The position numbers and the translations under genes were made by a program. A DNA stretch of 22,905 bases from a virus. Where the stretch lies: IMG/VR virus record IMGVR_UViG_3300023210_000240, positions 1 through 22,905 of that record, one strand, 5' to 3'. Positions 1 to 7,007 of this stretch are shown one piece after another. Below the pieces are notes generated by a model, which saw only the letters and a list, made by a program, of their open reading frames with translations, made no database searches and was not told the DNA's origin. Each line of letters opens with the position of its first letter. Position 1 is the stretch's first letter.

Positions 1-273
1 AACATACTTAGGATTTATCATTTTTGTTTTTGAAGTGGTTTGATATCCACCATGGAAAGGTCCAATTTTGTCTTGAGACATAATTGATCCCATTGCTAAC
101 ACAATATTTTTTCCACCTGCTAAACTAGCAACATAATCTGTTTGCCATGTAGTAGGATTTACAACTCCAACTCCTGCTGCAGGAATGTCTGTTGTAGGAC
201 CATTACCAATTCCATCTGGAACTGCTGCGGTACTTAAAAGCGTTTTTTGAAACGCATGATTAAAATAAGCCAT
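1..273 (-). CDS. Probable virion structural protein, cut by the window edge
   Basis: The ATG lies at 273-271 and the frame stays open to base 1, giving 91 N-terminal residues that begin MAYFNHAFQKTLLSTAAV. The sequence is rich in Ala, Gly, Thr and Pro (for example TTDIPAAGVGVVNPTTW) with no signal peptide or membrane segment, which is usual for phage structural proteins. It is the last gene of the head/tail block in this window and is preceded by a 72-base spacer with a promoter-like element (301-340). The leader is A-rich with no Shine-Dalgarno sequence. A tail tube, sheath or other abundant virion protein is possible from position and style, but I do not recognise the family. The stop codon is outside the window. 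Confidence 0.75.
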   Translation of the reverse strand, partial: MAYFNHAFQKTLLSTAAVPDGIGNGPTTDIPAAGVGVVNPTTWQTDYVASLAGGKNIVLAMGSIMSQDKIGPFHGGYQTTSKTKMINPKYV

Positions 274-300
274 TTTTTCTTAATTTTTAAAATTTATAAA

Positions 301-340
301 CATATATACTATAATATAACAATTATTTTCTTAACTGCAA
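301..340 (-). promoter_or_regulatory. Promoter-like element, site A
   Basis: On the minus strand a TTG at 340-338 is followed 22 bases later by TATATTATAGTATATAT (318-302), which begins about 40 bases before the ATG at 273. The TATATTATAGTATATAT block recurs almost exactly at site B (19221-19237) and is close to site C (21559-21576). It is in the right place to transcribe the last gene of the window. Confidence 0.45.
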
Positions 341-347
341 AATAATT
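321..347 (-). repeat. Inverted repeat overlapping a stop codon
   Basis: A perfect 9-base inverted repeat (aattatttt at 321-329, aaaataatt at 339-347) with a 9-base loop overlaps the TAA of the preceding gene (348-346) and lies inside site A. No T-run follows it on the minus strand, so it is a poor intrinsic terminator. It could be an operator or an RNA 3' stabiliser. Confidence 0.3.
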
Positions 348-1053
348 AATTACTTCTTTCTGCTGATGTAGAAGTTCTTTGAGCTTGTACTATTGATTCA
401 ATATCACCTGCTAAAATATAAACTGCTTCATCTATTATTAATTCTACAATATCATCTTTAAATTCAGATTCTATATTTGTTGGACTAATATCTAATGTAT
501 AAGGATCTCTACAACCTTCAATTTGAATATTTACTGGTTTTCTATAATAGGTAAACCTAGCTTTTTCTAATTCAAAATCATTGTTTGTAAAAATTCTTAT
601 CTTATTATCTATTAATGTAGAAAAAGTTTCCCCCCATTCAAAACTAGGTTTTTTATTTACATCTCTTAATAACTGTGCTCTATTATCTTCTTCAGCAAGA
701 TACACAATCATTGATCTAGGTTCTTTACAACATTCATCACTGGCATATACATCAACTCTTTTATATTCTAAAAAGTTACCAGGTATTTCTAATAAAGATT
801 CATAAAATAAGTCTTTACCAATTATTTGCAAAGGTGTATCAATTAAAAGTTTTTGTAAATCATCTATTCTTCTAACTGATCCTTCATCTCCATCATTAAA
901 AGGATTACTACCACGTATTTGTCTACGCGCCCATTCAATTTGAGCTTTATTAAAAGATTCAACAATTTTCCAGCATGCTATATTATCATAGTCTAAACTG
1001 TCAAGTTTATTGATTCTTTCTTTAACTTTTAATTGTAATGTAGTATTATTCAT
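346..1053 (-). CDS. Head-tail connector (adaptor or ring) protein candidate
   Basis: This 235-residue soluble protein lies at the end of the head gene block, downstream of the capsid and minor genes. The C-terminal part has helical stretches such as VELIIDEAVYILAGDIES (about residues 204-221), similar in character to the helical ends of phage adaptor proteins that bind under the portal. The middle (about 90-190) looks beta-rich, with YYRKPVNIQIEG near 168-179. There is no signal peptide and no catalytic motif. Its ATG shares a base with the TAA of the 67-residue gene upstream (TAATG), so translation is probably coupled. The connector role rests on position and general character; another tail-ring or neck protein is equally possible. 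Confidence 0.5.
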   Translation of the reverse strand: MNNTTLQLKVKERINKLDSLDYDNIACWKIVESFNKAQIEWARRQIRGSNPFNDGDEGSVRRIDDLQKLLIDTPLQIIGKDLFYESLLEIPGNFLEYKRVDVYASDECCKEPRSMIVYLAEEDNRAQLLRDVNKKPSFEWGETFSTLIDNKIRIFTNNDFELEKARFTYYRKPVNIQIEGCRDPYTLDISPTNIESEFKDDIVELIIDEAVYILAGDIESIVQAQRTSTSAERSN

Positions 1054-1256
1054 TATCTTAACTTGTCAGGCATACCTTTTACAGTTCTACTTTTAGAAGG
1101 TTGTTGTGATAACAATCCTCTATTCTTAGATTCTGCTTCTCCTATACCTGAAACATCTTTTGAACTTTTAGGTCGTTGTGCCATAATTCTACCTTTTGCA
1201 TAGTTCATGCATTTTGCTATGTAACCACTTAAATCTTTTTTTCCTTTGTTTGCCAT
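1053..1256 (-). CDS. Small basic protein, unknown function
   Basis: A 67-residue lysine- and serine-rich protein starting MANKGKKDLSGYIAKCMNY. An upstream in-frame ATG at 1301 exists, but starting there would overlap the preceding small gene (stop at 1276). The start at 1256 leaves a clean 19-base spacer and is preferred. The N-terminal third could form an amphipathic helix; the rest (residues 30-67) is low-complexity and probably disordered. It couples by TAATG to the connector candidate. I do not recognise it. A role as a minor virion or assembly factor is suggested only by its place in the structural operon. Confidence 0.6.
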   Translation of the reverse strand: MANKGKKDLSGYIAKCMNYAKGRIMAQRPKSSKDVSGIGEAESKNRGLLSQQPSKSRTVKGMPDKLR

Positions 1257-1275
1257 AATTGTTATTTTTAAATTG

Positions 1276-1452
1276 TTAATATCCAAATCCAGCTGGTCCA
1301 TTTTGAAATCCTTTTTTAGAACCGCCTTTTTTCATTTTTTTCTTAGGAATTGTACCACCACTTTTAAAATTTAATGGGTAAGGTACATTACCTGCTCTTG
1401 CATTTGGACCAGTTGCCCATCCTGTAATTACTTGAGGTTCTACTTTATTCAT
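1276..1452 (-). CDS. Small Gly/Lys-rich protein
   Basis: A 58-residue ORF (ATG 1452-1450, TAA 1278-1276). It starts MNKVEPQVITGWATGPNAR, has a basic stretch KKKMKKGGSKKG at residues 37-48 and ends NGPAGFGY. Its ATG overlaps the TGA of the CDGSH gene as ATGA, and the next gene starts 19 bases after its stop, so it fills the spacer exactly. The residue pattern (ordered N-terminus, then Lys/Gly tail) suggests a nucleic-acid or virion-associated peptide, but no family is recognised. Being precisely nested between two other reading frames is the main evidence that it is a real gene. Confidence 0.6.
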   Translation of the reverse strand: MNKVEPQVITGWATGPNARAGNVPYPLNFKSGGTIPKKKMKKGGSKKGFQNGPAGFGY

Positions 1453-1547
1453 GCTTCAGATTTTTGTGCAGCATGTGAGCCATCACAAAACCCATCAGGA
1501 TCTTGTGATTGACCACATTTACATTGTTTTTTTTCTTCTTTATCCAT
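1449..1547 (-). CDS. Mini CDGSH iron-sulfur domain protein (32 aa)
   Basis: ATG at 1547-1545, TGA at 1451-1449. The peptide carries CKCGQSQDPDGFCDGSH: Cys9, Cys11, Cys21 and His25 match the 3Cys-1His ligands that hold a [2Fe-2S] cluster in CDGSH (mitoNEET-type) proteins, including the literal CDGSH string. The gap between the second and third Cys is 9 residues, one more than in mitoNEET, and the chain is close to the minimum for the fold. CDGSH proteins carry electrons or clusters, usually as dimers or tandem domains. The gene starts one base after the TAA of the 339-residue gene and overlaps the next gene as ATGA, so it is cotranscribed with structural genes. Function in the phage is unknown. 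Confidence 0.8.
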   Translation of the reverse strand: MDKEEKKQCKCGQSQDPDGFCDGSHAAQKSEA

Positions 1548-1548
1548 T

Positions 1549-2568
1549 TTATTTTGACCAAAGTGAAAATATAGGTTCACTAATAATTTCCATCATTTCT
1601 TCATTTAATGGACTTTTTAAATATTCTAAAACATCATTATTATTTCTACCTAAAAGTGTTCCAGATTTAATATGATAAATAAATCCATCTGATTTAGTAG
1701 CTAAATGTTTATAGAATACAGCATCTTTGATTATCGCTTTAATTTTTAAATCTTCAATTGAAAAGTTAGATGTTTCTAAAAATGTTTTAGCACATCTTTT
1801 CTTATCTTTTTCAAAATTTAAACCATTAATATAATCATCCATTACTTCATACATTACATCATTAGGAGTAGAATTAATATATTCAGGACTTCCTGGTACA
1901 ATTGCTTTAGTTACATATAGTAACTTTTTAGCATTTGTATCATATAAATTTTGTAATTCAGCTAATGCTTTATTACGTAATTTTTTATTTTCATTTTTAG
2001 TTGAAATTGTCTCTTCATATTTATCTAAATAAAATTTAGGAGGTGTTGGCATTGAATGAGCACTTTCTAAACTTTTAGCAATAATACTAAATCCTCCAGC
2101 TTCAATTGCAATCAATTTAATTAAATCATATGGATTATTTTCAGGATCTAAAAATGTTATATCATTTCCAGCTCTTAAAGTTATCTTTCCCCAAAACTCA
2201 TCGTTATTAGGTTTTAACAAAGTAACTTTATCCCAAAAGTCTTTATCATTAACATCAACAACATTAGAAGCTAAATCTTTTTCTAATTCACATACGTATT
2301 CACGTATTTGCCTTACTCTAGCTTCTTTTGCTTCATTGTTTTTAATTAACTTTACTTCTGGTGCAAATTCATTCAAACCAGTAACATATCTTTTGACACC
2401 ATTCTTCTCTAGACATGCTAATTGTTCTTCATGATATACTCCATCATATAAAGCCATTCCATAATTTTCTAATCCCATATTTTCCATTGCTGGATCAAAA
2501 TATGGTTTAATTGATACCTTCTTAGGAGTATTCAATGTTCTTACTTCTACTTTTGTAAATTCACTCAT
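1549..2568 (-). CDS. Conserved-looking structural-region protein, unknown function
   Basis: A 339-residue soluble, charged protein (starts MSEFTKVEVRTLNTPKKVSI) between the capsid-proximal genes and the CDGSH gene. Residues about 75-95 (NNEAKEARVRQIREYVCELE) form a likely helix. A Lys/Glu/Asn-rich helical stretch lies around 185-215, and the C-terminal half is mixed, ending EPIFSLWSK. There is no signal peptide, membrane segment or recognisable catalytic motif. The start is chosen because it is the first ATG after an A-run leader of the type used throughout the window (AAACCAAAAAAAAATG). Candidates are a head-completion or inner-virion protein. I do not recognise the family. Confidence 0.75.
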   Translation of the reverse strand: MSEFTKVEVRTLNTPKKVSIKPYFDPAMENMGLENYGMALYDGVYHEEQLACLEKNGVKRYVTGLNEFAPEVKLIKNNEAKEARVRQIREYVCELEKDLASNVVDVNDKDFWDKVTLLKPNNDEFWGKITLRAGNDITFLDPENNPYDLIKLIAIEAGGFSIIAKSLESAHSMPTPPKFYLDKYEETISTKNENKKLRNKALAELQNLYDTNAKKLLYVTKAIVPGSPEYINSTPNDVMYEVMDDYINGLNFEKDKKRCAKTFLETSNFSIEDLKIKAIIKDAVFYKHLATKSDGFIYHIKSGTLLGRNNNDVLEYLKSPLNEEMMEIISEPIFSLWSK

Positions 2569-2601
2569 TTTTTTTTGGTTTTTATTAGTTTATATTATTT
2601 A

Positions 2602-3198
2602 TTATAAATTCCCGTAAGGAACTTCTTTTTGTACTGGTGCTGGTAAAGCATTTACTGCTCCAGATGATGCTTTTAATAAGTTATCTGAATTAACAACAGA
2701 GCCTCCTGAGAAACCTCTTTTTGCAGTCAAATAATCATTATGTTTCTCTTTTAATTGAGAATAAAGAATCACTTTAGCATATGCTTTAGGTTGTGTAACT
2801 GAATCAGGTAATAAATATAATTTTACACTACTGAACATATCTCTTGATTTAGAATATCTAACTTTTGTTTTAGATTTTTTATTTTCTAAATCTTCAATTT
2901 GTTTTTCAGCTATTTTTTCAATTATTTCAGCAGCTCCTTTATCAGCAGCAGATGATGCTCCATCTTCTTTTATAAGTTTTGCATCATCTTTTATTGTTAC
3001 TAATTGAGGACCTGAAGGTTCTTTTACCTTTCCTTCTGTGGGAACAGGTAATTCTAGTTCTCCTTGTTTGACAGCAGTAGTAGGTTGAAAAGCTACAGTT
3101 TCAGTTATTGTTTTAACTGAAAGACGTGGATCTTGAAATGCCATATCTTGTACTCTTTTATCTTTTACAGCTGATTCTGGTGCGAATTTTTCTTCCAT
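2602..3198 (-). CDS. Structural-region protein with disordered N-terminus
   Basis: This 198-residue protein has a charged, Pro/Thr/Lys-rich and probably disordered N-terminal half (about residues 1-85). A Lys/Glu helical segment of coiled-coil type follows (about 85-110, EIIEKIAEKQIEDLENKKSK), then a more ordered C-terminal half containing DMFSSVKLYLLPDSVTQPKA. It sits 20 bases downstream of the 222-residue gene in the same operon. Minor head or internal virion proteins often have this build, but no family is recognised. The start follows an A-rich leader without a Shine-Dalgarno sequence. Confidence 0.65.
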   Translation of the reverse strand: MEEKFAPESAVKDKRVQDMAFQDPRLSVKTITETVAFQPTTAVKQGELELPVPTEGKVKEPSGPQLVTIKDDAKLIKEDGASSAADKGAAEIIEKIAEKQIEDLENKKSKTKVRYSKSRDMFSSVKLYLLPDSVTQPKAYAKVILYSQLKEKHNDYLTAKRGFSGGSVVNSDNLLKASSGAVNALPAPVQKEVPYGNL

Positions 3199-3218
3199 TT
3201 TTTCTAATTTTTATAATT

Positions 3219-3887
3219 TTAACTTAATAAAGGTGTTATTTCTGAATATGTAAGAAATTCAAACTGATAAAATACTTCAGCAGTTCCTGCTAAGCCATCA
3301 CCTGTTGCTGCTTCTAAAGTTACAACATACTCTCCTGCTACTGCAGAATCATCTAAAAATAATCCCATATAATCAGATTTTACTGCTGTACCAATTGTAG
3401 GACCAAGAACTGTATTAACCATATCAGCTCCTGAAACAAAACCATTAATAATATCAAATTCAGTACCTGGACCACCTGATGAATCTGTACATTTCACAGA
3501 ACCACTATTATCATATGCAATATAAAAACCTGCAGGAGTTACTCCTCCATCTGGTGATGGAATAGTAATAGTTCCTTGAGCTTCAGAATAAACATTAGAT
3601 CCAATTAATAACATACCACCTGTAAATTTCCATCCTTGTAAAACTGTACCATCAGAATAAGTAATTTGTGTAGCAGTTTTTTGTAAAAATGGTTCAGGAA
3701 TTGAACCTGAACTAGCAGATGTAGTAATTTGATCACTAACTAACTGTAATGCAGCTTCTGTTTCTGAACCAACTTGATTAACATGTGCTAATCTAGCTAA
3801 TTGTGCCTGTCCATATTCTTGCTTTCTTGCAATTCTTTCTAAATCTGGATCAGGGCTTTGTGCGTATATTTTTTTAATAAATGCCAT
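3219..3887 (-). CDS. Probable head fibre or decoration protein
   Basis: A 222-residue protein immediately downstream of the capsid gene and its terminator. Residues 1-60 are helical (ERIARKQEYGQAQLARLAHV, about 17-36), suiting a trimeric stem or capsid anchor. From about residue 75 it becomes a Gly/Ser/Thr-rich beta domain with phrases such as TITIPSPDGGVTPAGFYIAY and AGEYVVTLEAATGDG, as in fibre heads and decoration proteins. There is no signal peptide. A helical base plus beta head, placed beside the capsid gene, fits a head fibre or auxiliary capsid protein. The inference is from architecture and position only. Confidence 0.55.
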   Translation of the reverse strand: MAFIKKIYAQSPDPDLERIARKQEYGQAQLARLAHVNQVGSETEAALQLVSDQITTSASSGSIPEPFLQKTATQITYSDGTVLQGWKFTGGMLLIGSNVYSEAQGTITIPSPDGGVTPAGFYIAYDNSGSVKCTDSSGGPGTEFDIINGFVSGADMVNTVLGPTIGTAVKSDYMGLFLDDSAVAGEYVVTLEAATGDGLAGTAEVFYQFEFLTYSEITPLLS

Positions 3888-3906
3888 TTTTATAATTTTT
3901 AAACTT

Positions 3907-3934
3907 AAAAAAAGGGGAGGATAATGCCTCCCCT
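3907..3934 (-). terminator. Strong intrinsic terminator after the capsid gene
   Basis: On the minus strand an 8-base-pair GC-rich stem, AGGGGAGG / CCTCCCCT (3934-3927 with 3920-3913), encloses the 6-base loop CATTAT and runs into seven T (3913-3907). It begins 26 bases after the capsid stop codon. It is by far the most GC-rich hairpin in an otherwise AT-rich window and matches a factor-independent terminator. It should end or reduce transcription from the capsid gene into the head-fibre candidate, giving the capsid mRNA a defined 3' end. Confidence 0.9.
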
Positions 3935-3960
3935 ATTTTAGTTTGAGTTATTAATTTATC

Positions 3961-5577
3961 TTAGAATGATCCTCCAGTAACTGGATTTCTCATTACAATT
4001 TTAAGAACCTTGGTTGGATCTTTTACCCAAATAGCTGGCATTGTCTGTGACATATACACACGATATCCATTAAATTGACCAGATGAAGCAAATCCTTGAG
4101 ATCTACCCATATAATCCATTGTTCCATTTTGATACCACCATTTAAGTTGATTATCCCAATCTAACTTTAATAAGAAAATGTTATCATTTCCTGTATCAGT
4201 AATATCAAAGATAACAAAGCTATAAGAGCTAAGTGGATGACCATCAATGATTGGATTTTCAACATTATTAGTATGTAAGTTATCAAATGCTGGGTTAAGT
4301 ACAAACTTAACATTAGCTAAGAATGGAATTACATATGAAGTATAAGCAAATCCAAAGTTAAGATCCATTCCTTTACCAGTAATAGCACCTACATCAGATG
4401 CATTGATAACAAGACCTGAACCAACTGCTTCACGCTTAATTGCTTCATTAACCATTTTCATACCACCAATACCTGTTTGAACAATAAGTTGTCTTTGTGG
4501 ATCTGGTCCATTAAGTTCAACACGTCCTTGGTAAAAGTTGTAAAGTTCTGATTTAAATAAATCAAGAGAAAATCCTGCTTTATTATAAACTTTTTTAAAT
4601 GAGTTGTCAAGTTGTTTCCAAAGACCAACAGATAATCTGATGTCATCTGGACCATCTTGTCTAACTCTACCACCATGACCCCACATTAAGTATGTCTCCA
4701 TATCAGAAGCAATTTTACTTAAATGAGCAGCTTCAAGATTAGTTAAGAATGTTCTACTTAAAGAACCATTTTCCATTGCTTTCTTAACATATGATTTACC
4801 CATTGTTTGAACCATTTCTTCAATTGAAGATACAGAAGGGTTATTTGCATTTTTATCAAAGTTTCTCCAGATCTCTGTTACAGGAACAGTTCCATCTGCG
4901 TTCATACCACCTTTGATCATCATATCAGCTCTTGAAGAAATTGAATAATGAACATGAGCTTCAGCACCACCTACATAGTTATAGAATTCTCTGAATCCTG
5001 AACCTGTAATGATATCTGAAAATCTTTCACCATATTCACCTCTAGCAGAACCTTTTCTAAAGTACTTAGTTCCTTCAGTTAAGAATCTTGCGTCAAAAAA
5101 CTTTTGTGAATCATTATTTACTAATTGAACAGTGTAAATAAAACCGTCACCTACAGGCATGATATCATCAGCTGTAATATAAAGTTCAGTTCCATTATAC
5201 TTGTCATAAGTAATGATGTCACCATGTCCAAATTCACGCTTATTAAGTTTAATCTTAAAAGTAGTACCATCTATTCCTAGATTTTCACCATCTTCTACAT
5301 TACAAACTACATAAGGTAAGTCTTGGGAGACTGGCGTTTGCCATTTATACTCTCCACGAGCATTATCTACATTAATTACATTTTTTCCACCGAATGAAGA
5401 CATTTGATAAAGAGGCATTTCCACTTTCTGTGCCATAGCCCAAATGTCTACTGGCCCAAGATCCATGGGTTCTGCATCCTTCAACATGTTCACAAGATGG
5501 TAAGAGTCTAAATGAGATGACGCATTATATTGCGTATCTCTTAGAAAAATTCCATTGTTTAATACTGGAGTTGCCAT
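3961..5577 (-). CDS. Major capsid protein
   Basis: A 538-residue protein directly after a scaffold-like gene and before a strong terminator, where phage capsid genes usually sit. It has no signal peptide or membrane segment. It shows alternating beta and helical stretches, a Gly/Asn-rich N-terminal region and a long central helical region (about residues 245-290, EEMVQTMGKSYVKKAMENG) as in HK97-fold shells. The final part (about 500-538, ending MRNPVTGGSF) is beta-rich. Its codons use C and G in third positions noticeably more than neighbouring genes, consistent with a very highly expressed product. An assignment by homology was not possible here; position, size, composition and terminator are the basis. 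Confidence 0.8.
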   Translation of the reverse strand: MATPVLNNGIFLRDTQYNASSHLDSYHLVNMLKDAEPMDLGPVDIWAMAQKVEMPLYQMSSFGGKNVINVDNARGEYKWQTPVSQDLPYVVCNVEDGENLGIDGTTFKIKLNKREFGHGDIITYDKYNGTELYITADDIMPVGDGFIYTVQLVNNDSQKFFDARFLTEGTKYFRKGSARGEYGERFSDIITGSGFREFYNYVGGAEAHVHYSISSRADMMIKGGMNADGTVPVTEIWRNFDKNANNPSVSSIEEMVQTMGKSYVKKAMENGSLSRTFLTNLEAAHLSKIASDMETYLMWGHGGRVRQDGPDDIRLSVGLWKQLDNSFKKVYNKAGFSLDLFKSELYNFYQGRVELNGPDPQRQLIVQTGIGGMKMVNEAIKREAVGSGLVINASDVGAITGKGMDLNFGFAYTSYVIPFLANVKFVLNPAFDNLHTNNVENPIIDGHPLSSYSFVIFDITDTGNDNIFLLKLDWDNQLKWWYQNGTMDYMGRSQGFASSGQFNGYRVYMSQTMPAIWVKDPTKVLKIVMRNPVTGGSF

Positions 5578-5621
5578 AATTTAAATTTTAATTGTTATTT
5601 GTTATTTATTTATTTGTTTTA

Positions 5622-6893
5622 TTATTTTCTTTTAAAAAAGTTTTTTGCTGGTTTCTGTAAACCTCTTTTTGAAGTTTGAGAAGTTTTAGCATTAATATCT
5701 GTACCAGAAGAAGATATTCTATTTGATTGCTCAGTCTTTAATTTTTTAACTGTGTCTTCAACATGTGTATTTTTTGCAACACTACTAATTTTTTCTCTGT
5801 AACCTTTTGGGTCAGCTAATAACCATAATGCTTCAGCTATAAGTCCATGATTTGGTTCAACAAATTGATACTTTTCAATTAAATGACCAAATAAATTTGT
5901 AGGTTTACCTGATATAGAAGGATAATTTGGTTGTACTAATCCTGTATATAATAAATTTTGCATTTTTTGATCTAACTTTACACCATTTAACTCACCTGGA
6001 GAAAGGGTGCTATATACGCTTTCTATATACATTTGAGAAGCATTTTCTTGCTCTTTCTTAATTTTTTCTTGCTCCATCAATTGTTTTTGTACAATTGATT
6101 CTTGCATTTTATCTAATTTAGGTTTAAACTTTCCAACCTTATCTTCAAGTTTACCAAGATCTTTCCATTCTTCAATTTGTTCTTGAATATCTTCTTCATC
6201 TCCAAAATTAGTAGCTTCTAAATAATTTCTTGCAATTGACTCTTGACCTTTTTCTGTAGACGGATCTAATTCTTTTACTGTTTGATTTTTTGCTAAAACA
6301 GAAAACAAACCTTTTAAATCAGTTCCTCCATCACTAATATATTTAGCTGCATATTGTAATTCATGAGGTAAGTTGCTAAAAAAATCATGCTTTGCTTTTT
6401 TATCAAACTCACCAGCTTTTTGATTAAAGTTTGCATTAAATAATTCTTTATAATCATTTAATGTATAATCTTTAAAGTCTTCTTCACCTTCAAAAGGTGT
6501 AAGTAAACCTTCAGATATTAATTCTTTTGTTAATTGAGACATACCTTCTTTATCTAATTTAGGTCTTCCTGTATTAGATTCAAAGTCTTCTGTTTCTACT
6601 TCATTTATAATGTCATCAATTTCAACTTTTTCATTTTTTTCTTCAACTTTAAGTTCTTCAGTTTCTTCTGGTATTTTAACTTCATCAATTATTTCTTCTT
6701 TTTCTTCTACTTCAGGTTCATCAACAAAACTCATATCAACACTATCTTTTGAAAAAAATGTAAGTTTTGATTCTTCTTTTTTATCAGATGGTGTCATTAC
6801 AGATTCTGCACCAGGCATTCCTAAAAGGTTATCTAATTCTTCAATTGATACCTTCTGCACTTCAGTTTCTAAATTGTTTATTGTTTCAGACAT
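5622..6893 (-). CDS. Putative capsid scaffolding protein
   Basis: This 423-residue protein lies 44 bases upstream of the capsid gene and downstream of the portal gene, the standard place for a scaffold. The first 125 residues or so are very acidic and Glu/Val/Lys-rich (for example VEEKEEIIDEVKIPEETEEL, about 62-81). The middle carries a long charged coiled-coil with MEQEKIKKEQENASQ near 274-288. The C-terminus is basic and ends KPAKNFFKRK, as in scaffolds that dock on capsid subunits through a basic tail. No protease motif is visible. A promoter-like element precedes it, which could boost scaffold and capsid expression together. Confidence 0.6.
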   Translation of the reverse strand: MSETINNLETEVQKVSIEELDNLLGMPGAESVMTPSDKKEESKLTFFSKDSVDMSFVDEPEVEEKEEIIDEVKIPEETEELKVEEKNEKVEIDDIINEVETEDFESNTGRPKLDKEGMSQLTKELISEGLLTPFEGEEDFKDYTLNDYKELFNANFNQKAGEFDKKAKHDFFSNLPHELQYAAKYISDGGTDLKGLFSVLAKNQTVKELDPSTEKGQESIARNYLEATNFGDEEDIQEQIEEWKDLGKLEDKVGKFKPKLDKMQESIVQKQLMEQEKIKKEQENASQMYIESVYSTLSPGELNGVKLDQKMQNLLYTGLVQPNYPSISGKPTNLFGHLIEKYQFVEPNHGLIAEALWLLADPKGYREKISSVAKNTHVEDTVKKLKTEQSNRISSSGTDINAKTSQTSKRGLQKPAKNFFKRK

Positions 6894-6930
6894 TTTAAAT
6901 TGTTTATTGGTTTATATAATAATATAATAA

Positions 6931-6965
6931 TTTTATATATGATAAACTATGAAAGTTTAAAAAAA
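6931..6965 (-). promoter_or_regulatory. Promoter-like element, site E
   Basis: The 114-base spacer between portal and scaffold carries, on the minus strand, TTTAAACTTTCATAGTTTAT (6961-6942), which shares 16 of 21 aligned bases with the core of site D. TATA-rich sequence follows up to the scaffold ATG at 6893. It is a weaker member of the shared motif family. Confidence 0.35.
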
Positions 6966-6971
6966 AGTAAT

Positions 6972-6991
6972 TAAAAAAGATAAGATTATCT
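6972..6991 (-). terminator. Weak AT-rich hairpin after the portal gene
   Basis: On the minus strand AGATA-ATCT-TATCT (6991-6978) is followed by a T-run. It begins 17 bases after the portal stop. The stem is only five AT-rich pairs, so at most it would attenuate transcription into the scaffold gene. Confidence 0.3.
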
Positions 6992-7007
6992 CATTATATA
7001 GCTATAA

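Noticed and set aside
1257-1301. Longer start (ATG at 1301) for the 67-residue gene
   Set aside because: It would run into the preceding small gene that stops at 1276; the start at 1256 gives a clean spacer and a usual A/T-rich leader.
581-2000. Plus-strand reading frames such as 581-805 and 1451-1675
   Set aside because: They lie antisense to well-supported minus-strand genes and have the Ser/Leu/Phe-rich composition typical of antisense translation of AT-rich genes.
4458-4676. Minus-strand frame of 72 codons inside the capsid gene
   Set aside because: It is wholly nested in the capsid frame, has no leader of the usual type, and its composition is that of an out-of-frame shadow.
6610-6927. 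Plus-strand serine-rich ORF of 105 codons opposite the scaffold gene
   Set aside because: It is the mirror image of the acidic Glu/Lys-rich stretch of the scaffold protein; low complexity and antisense.
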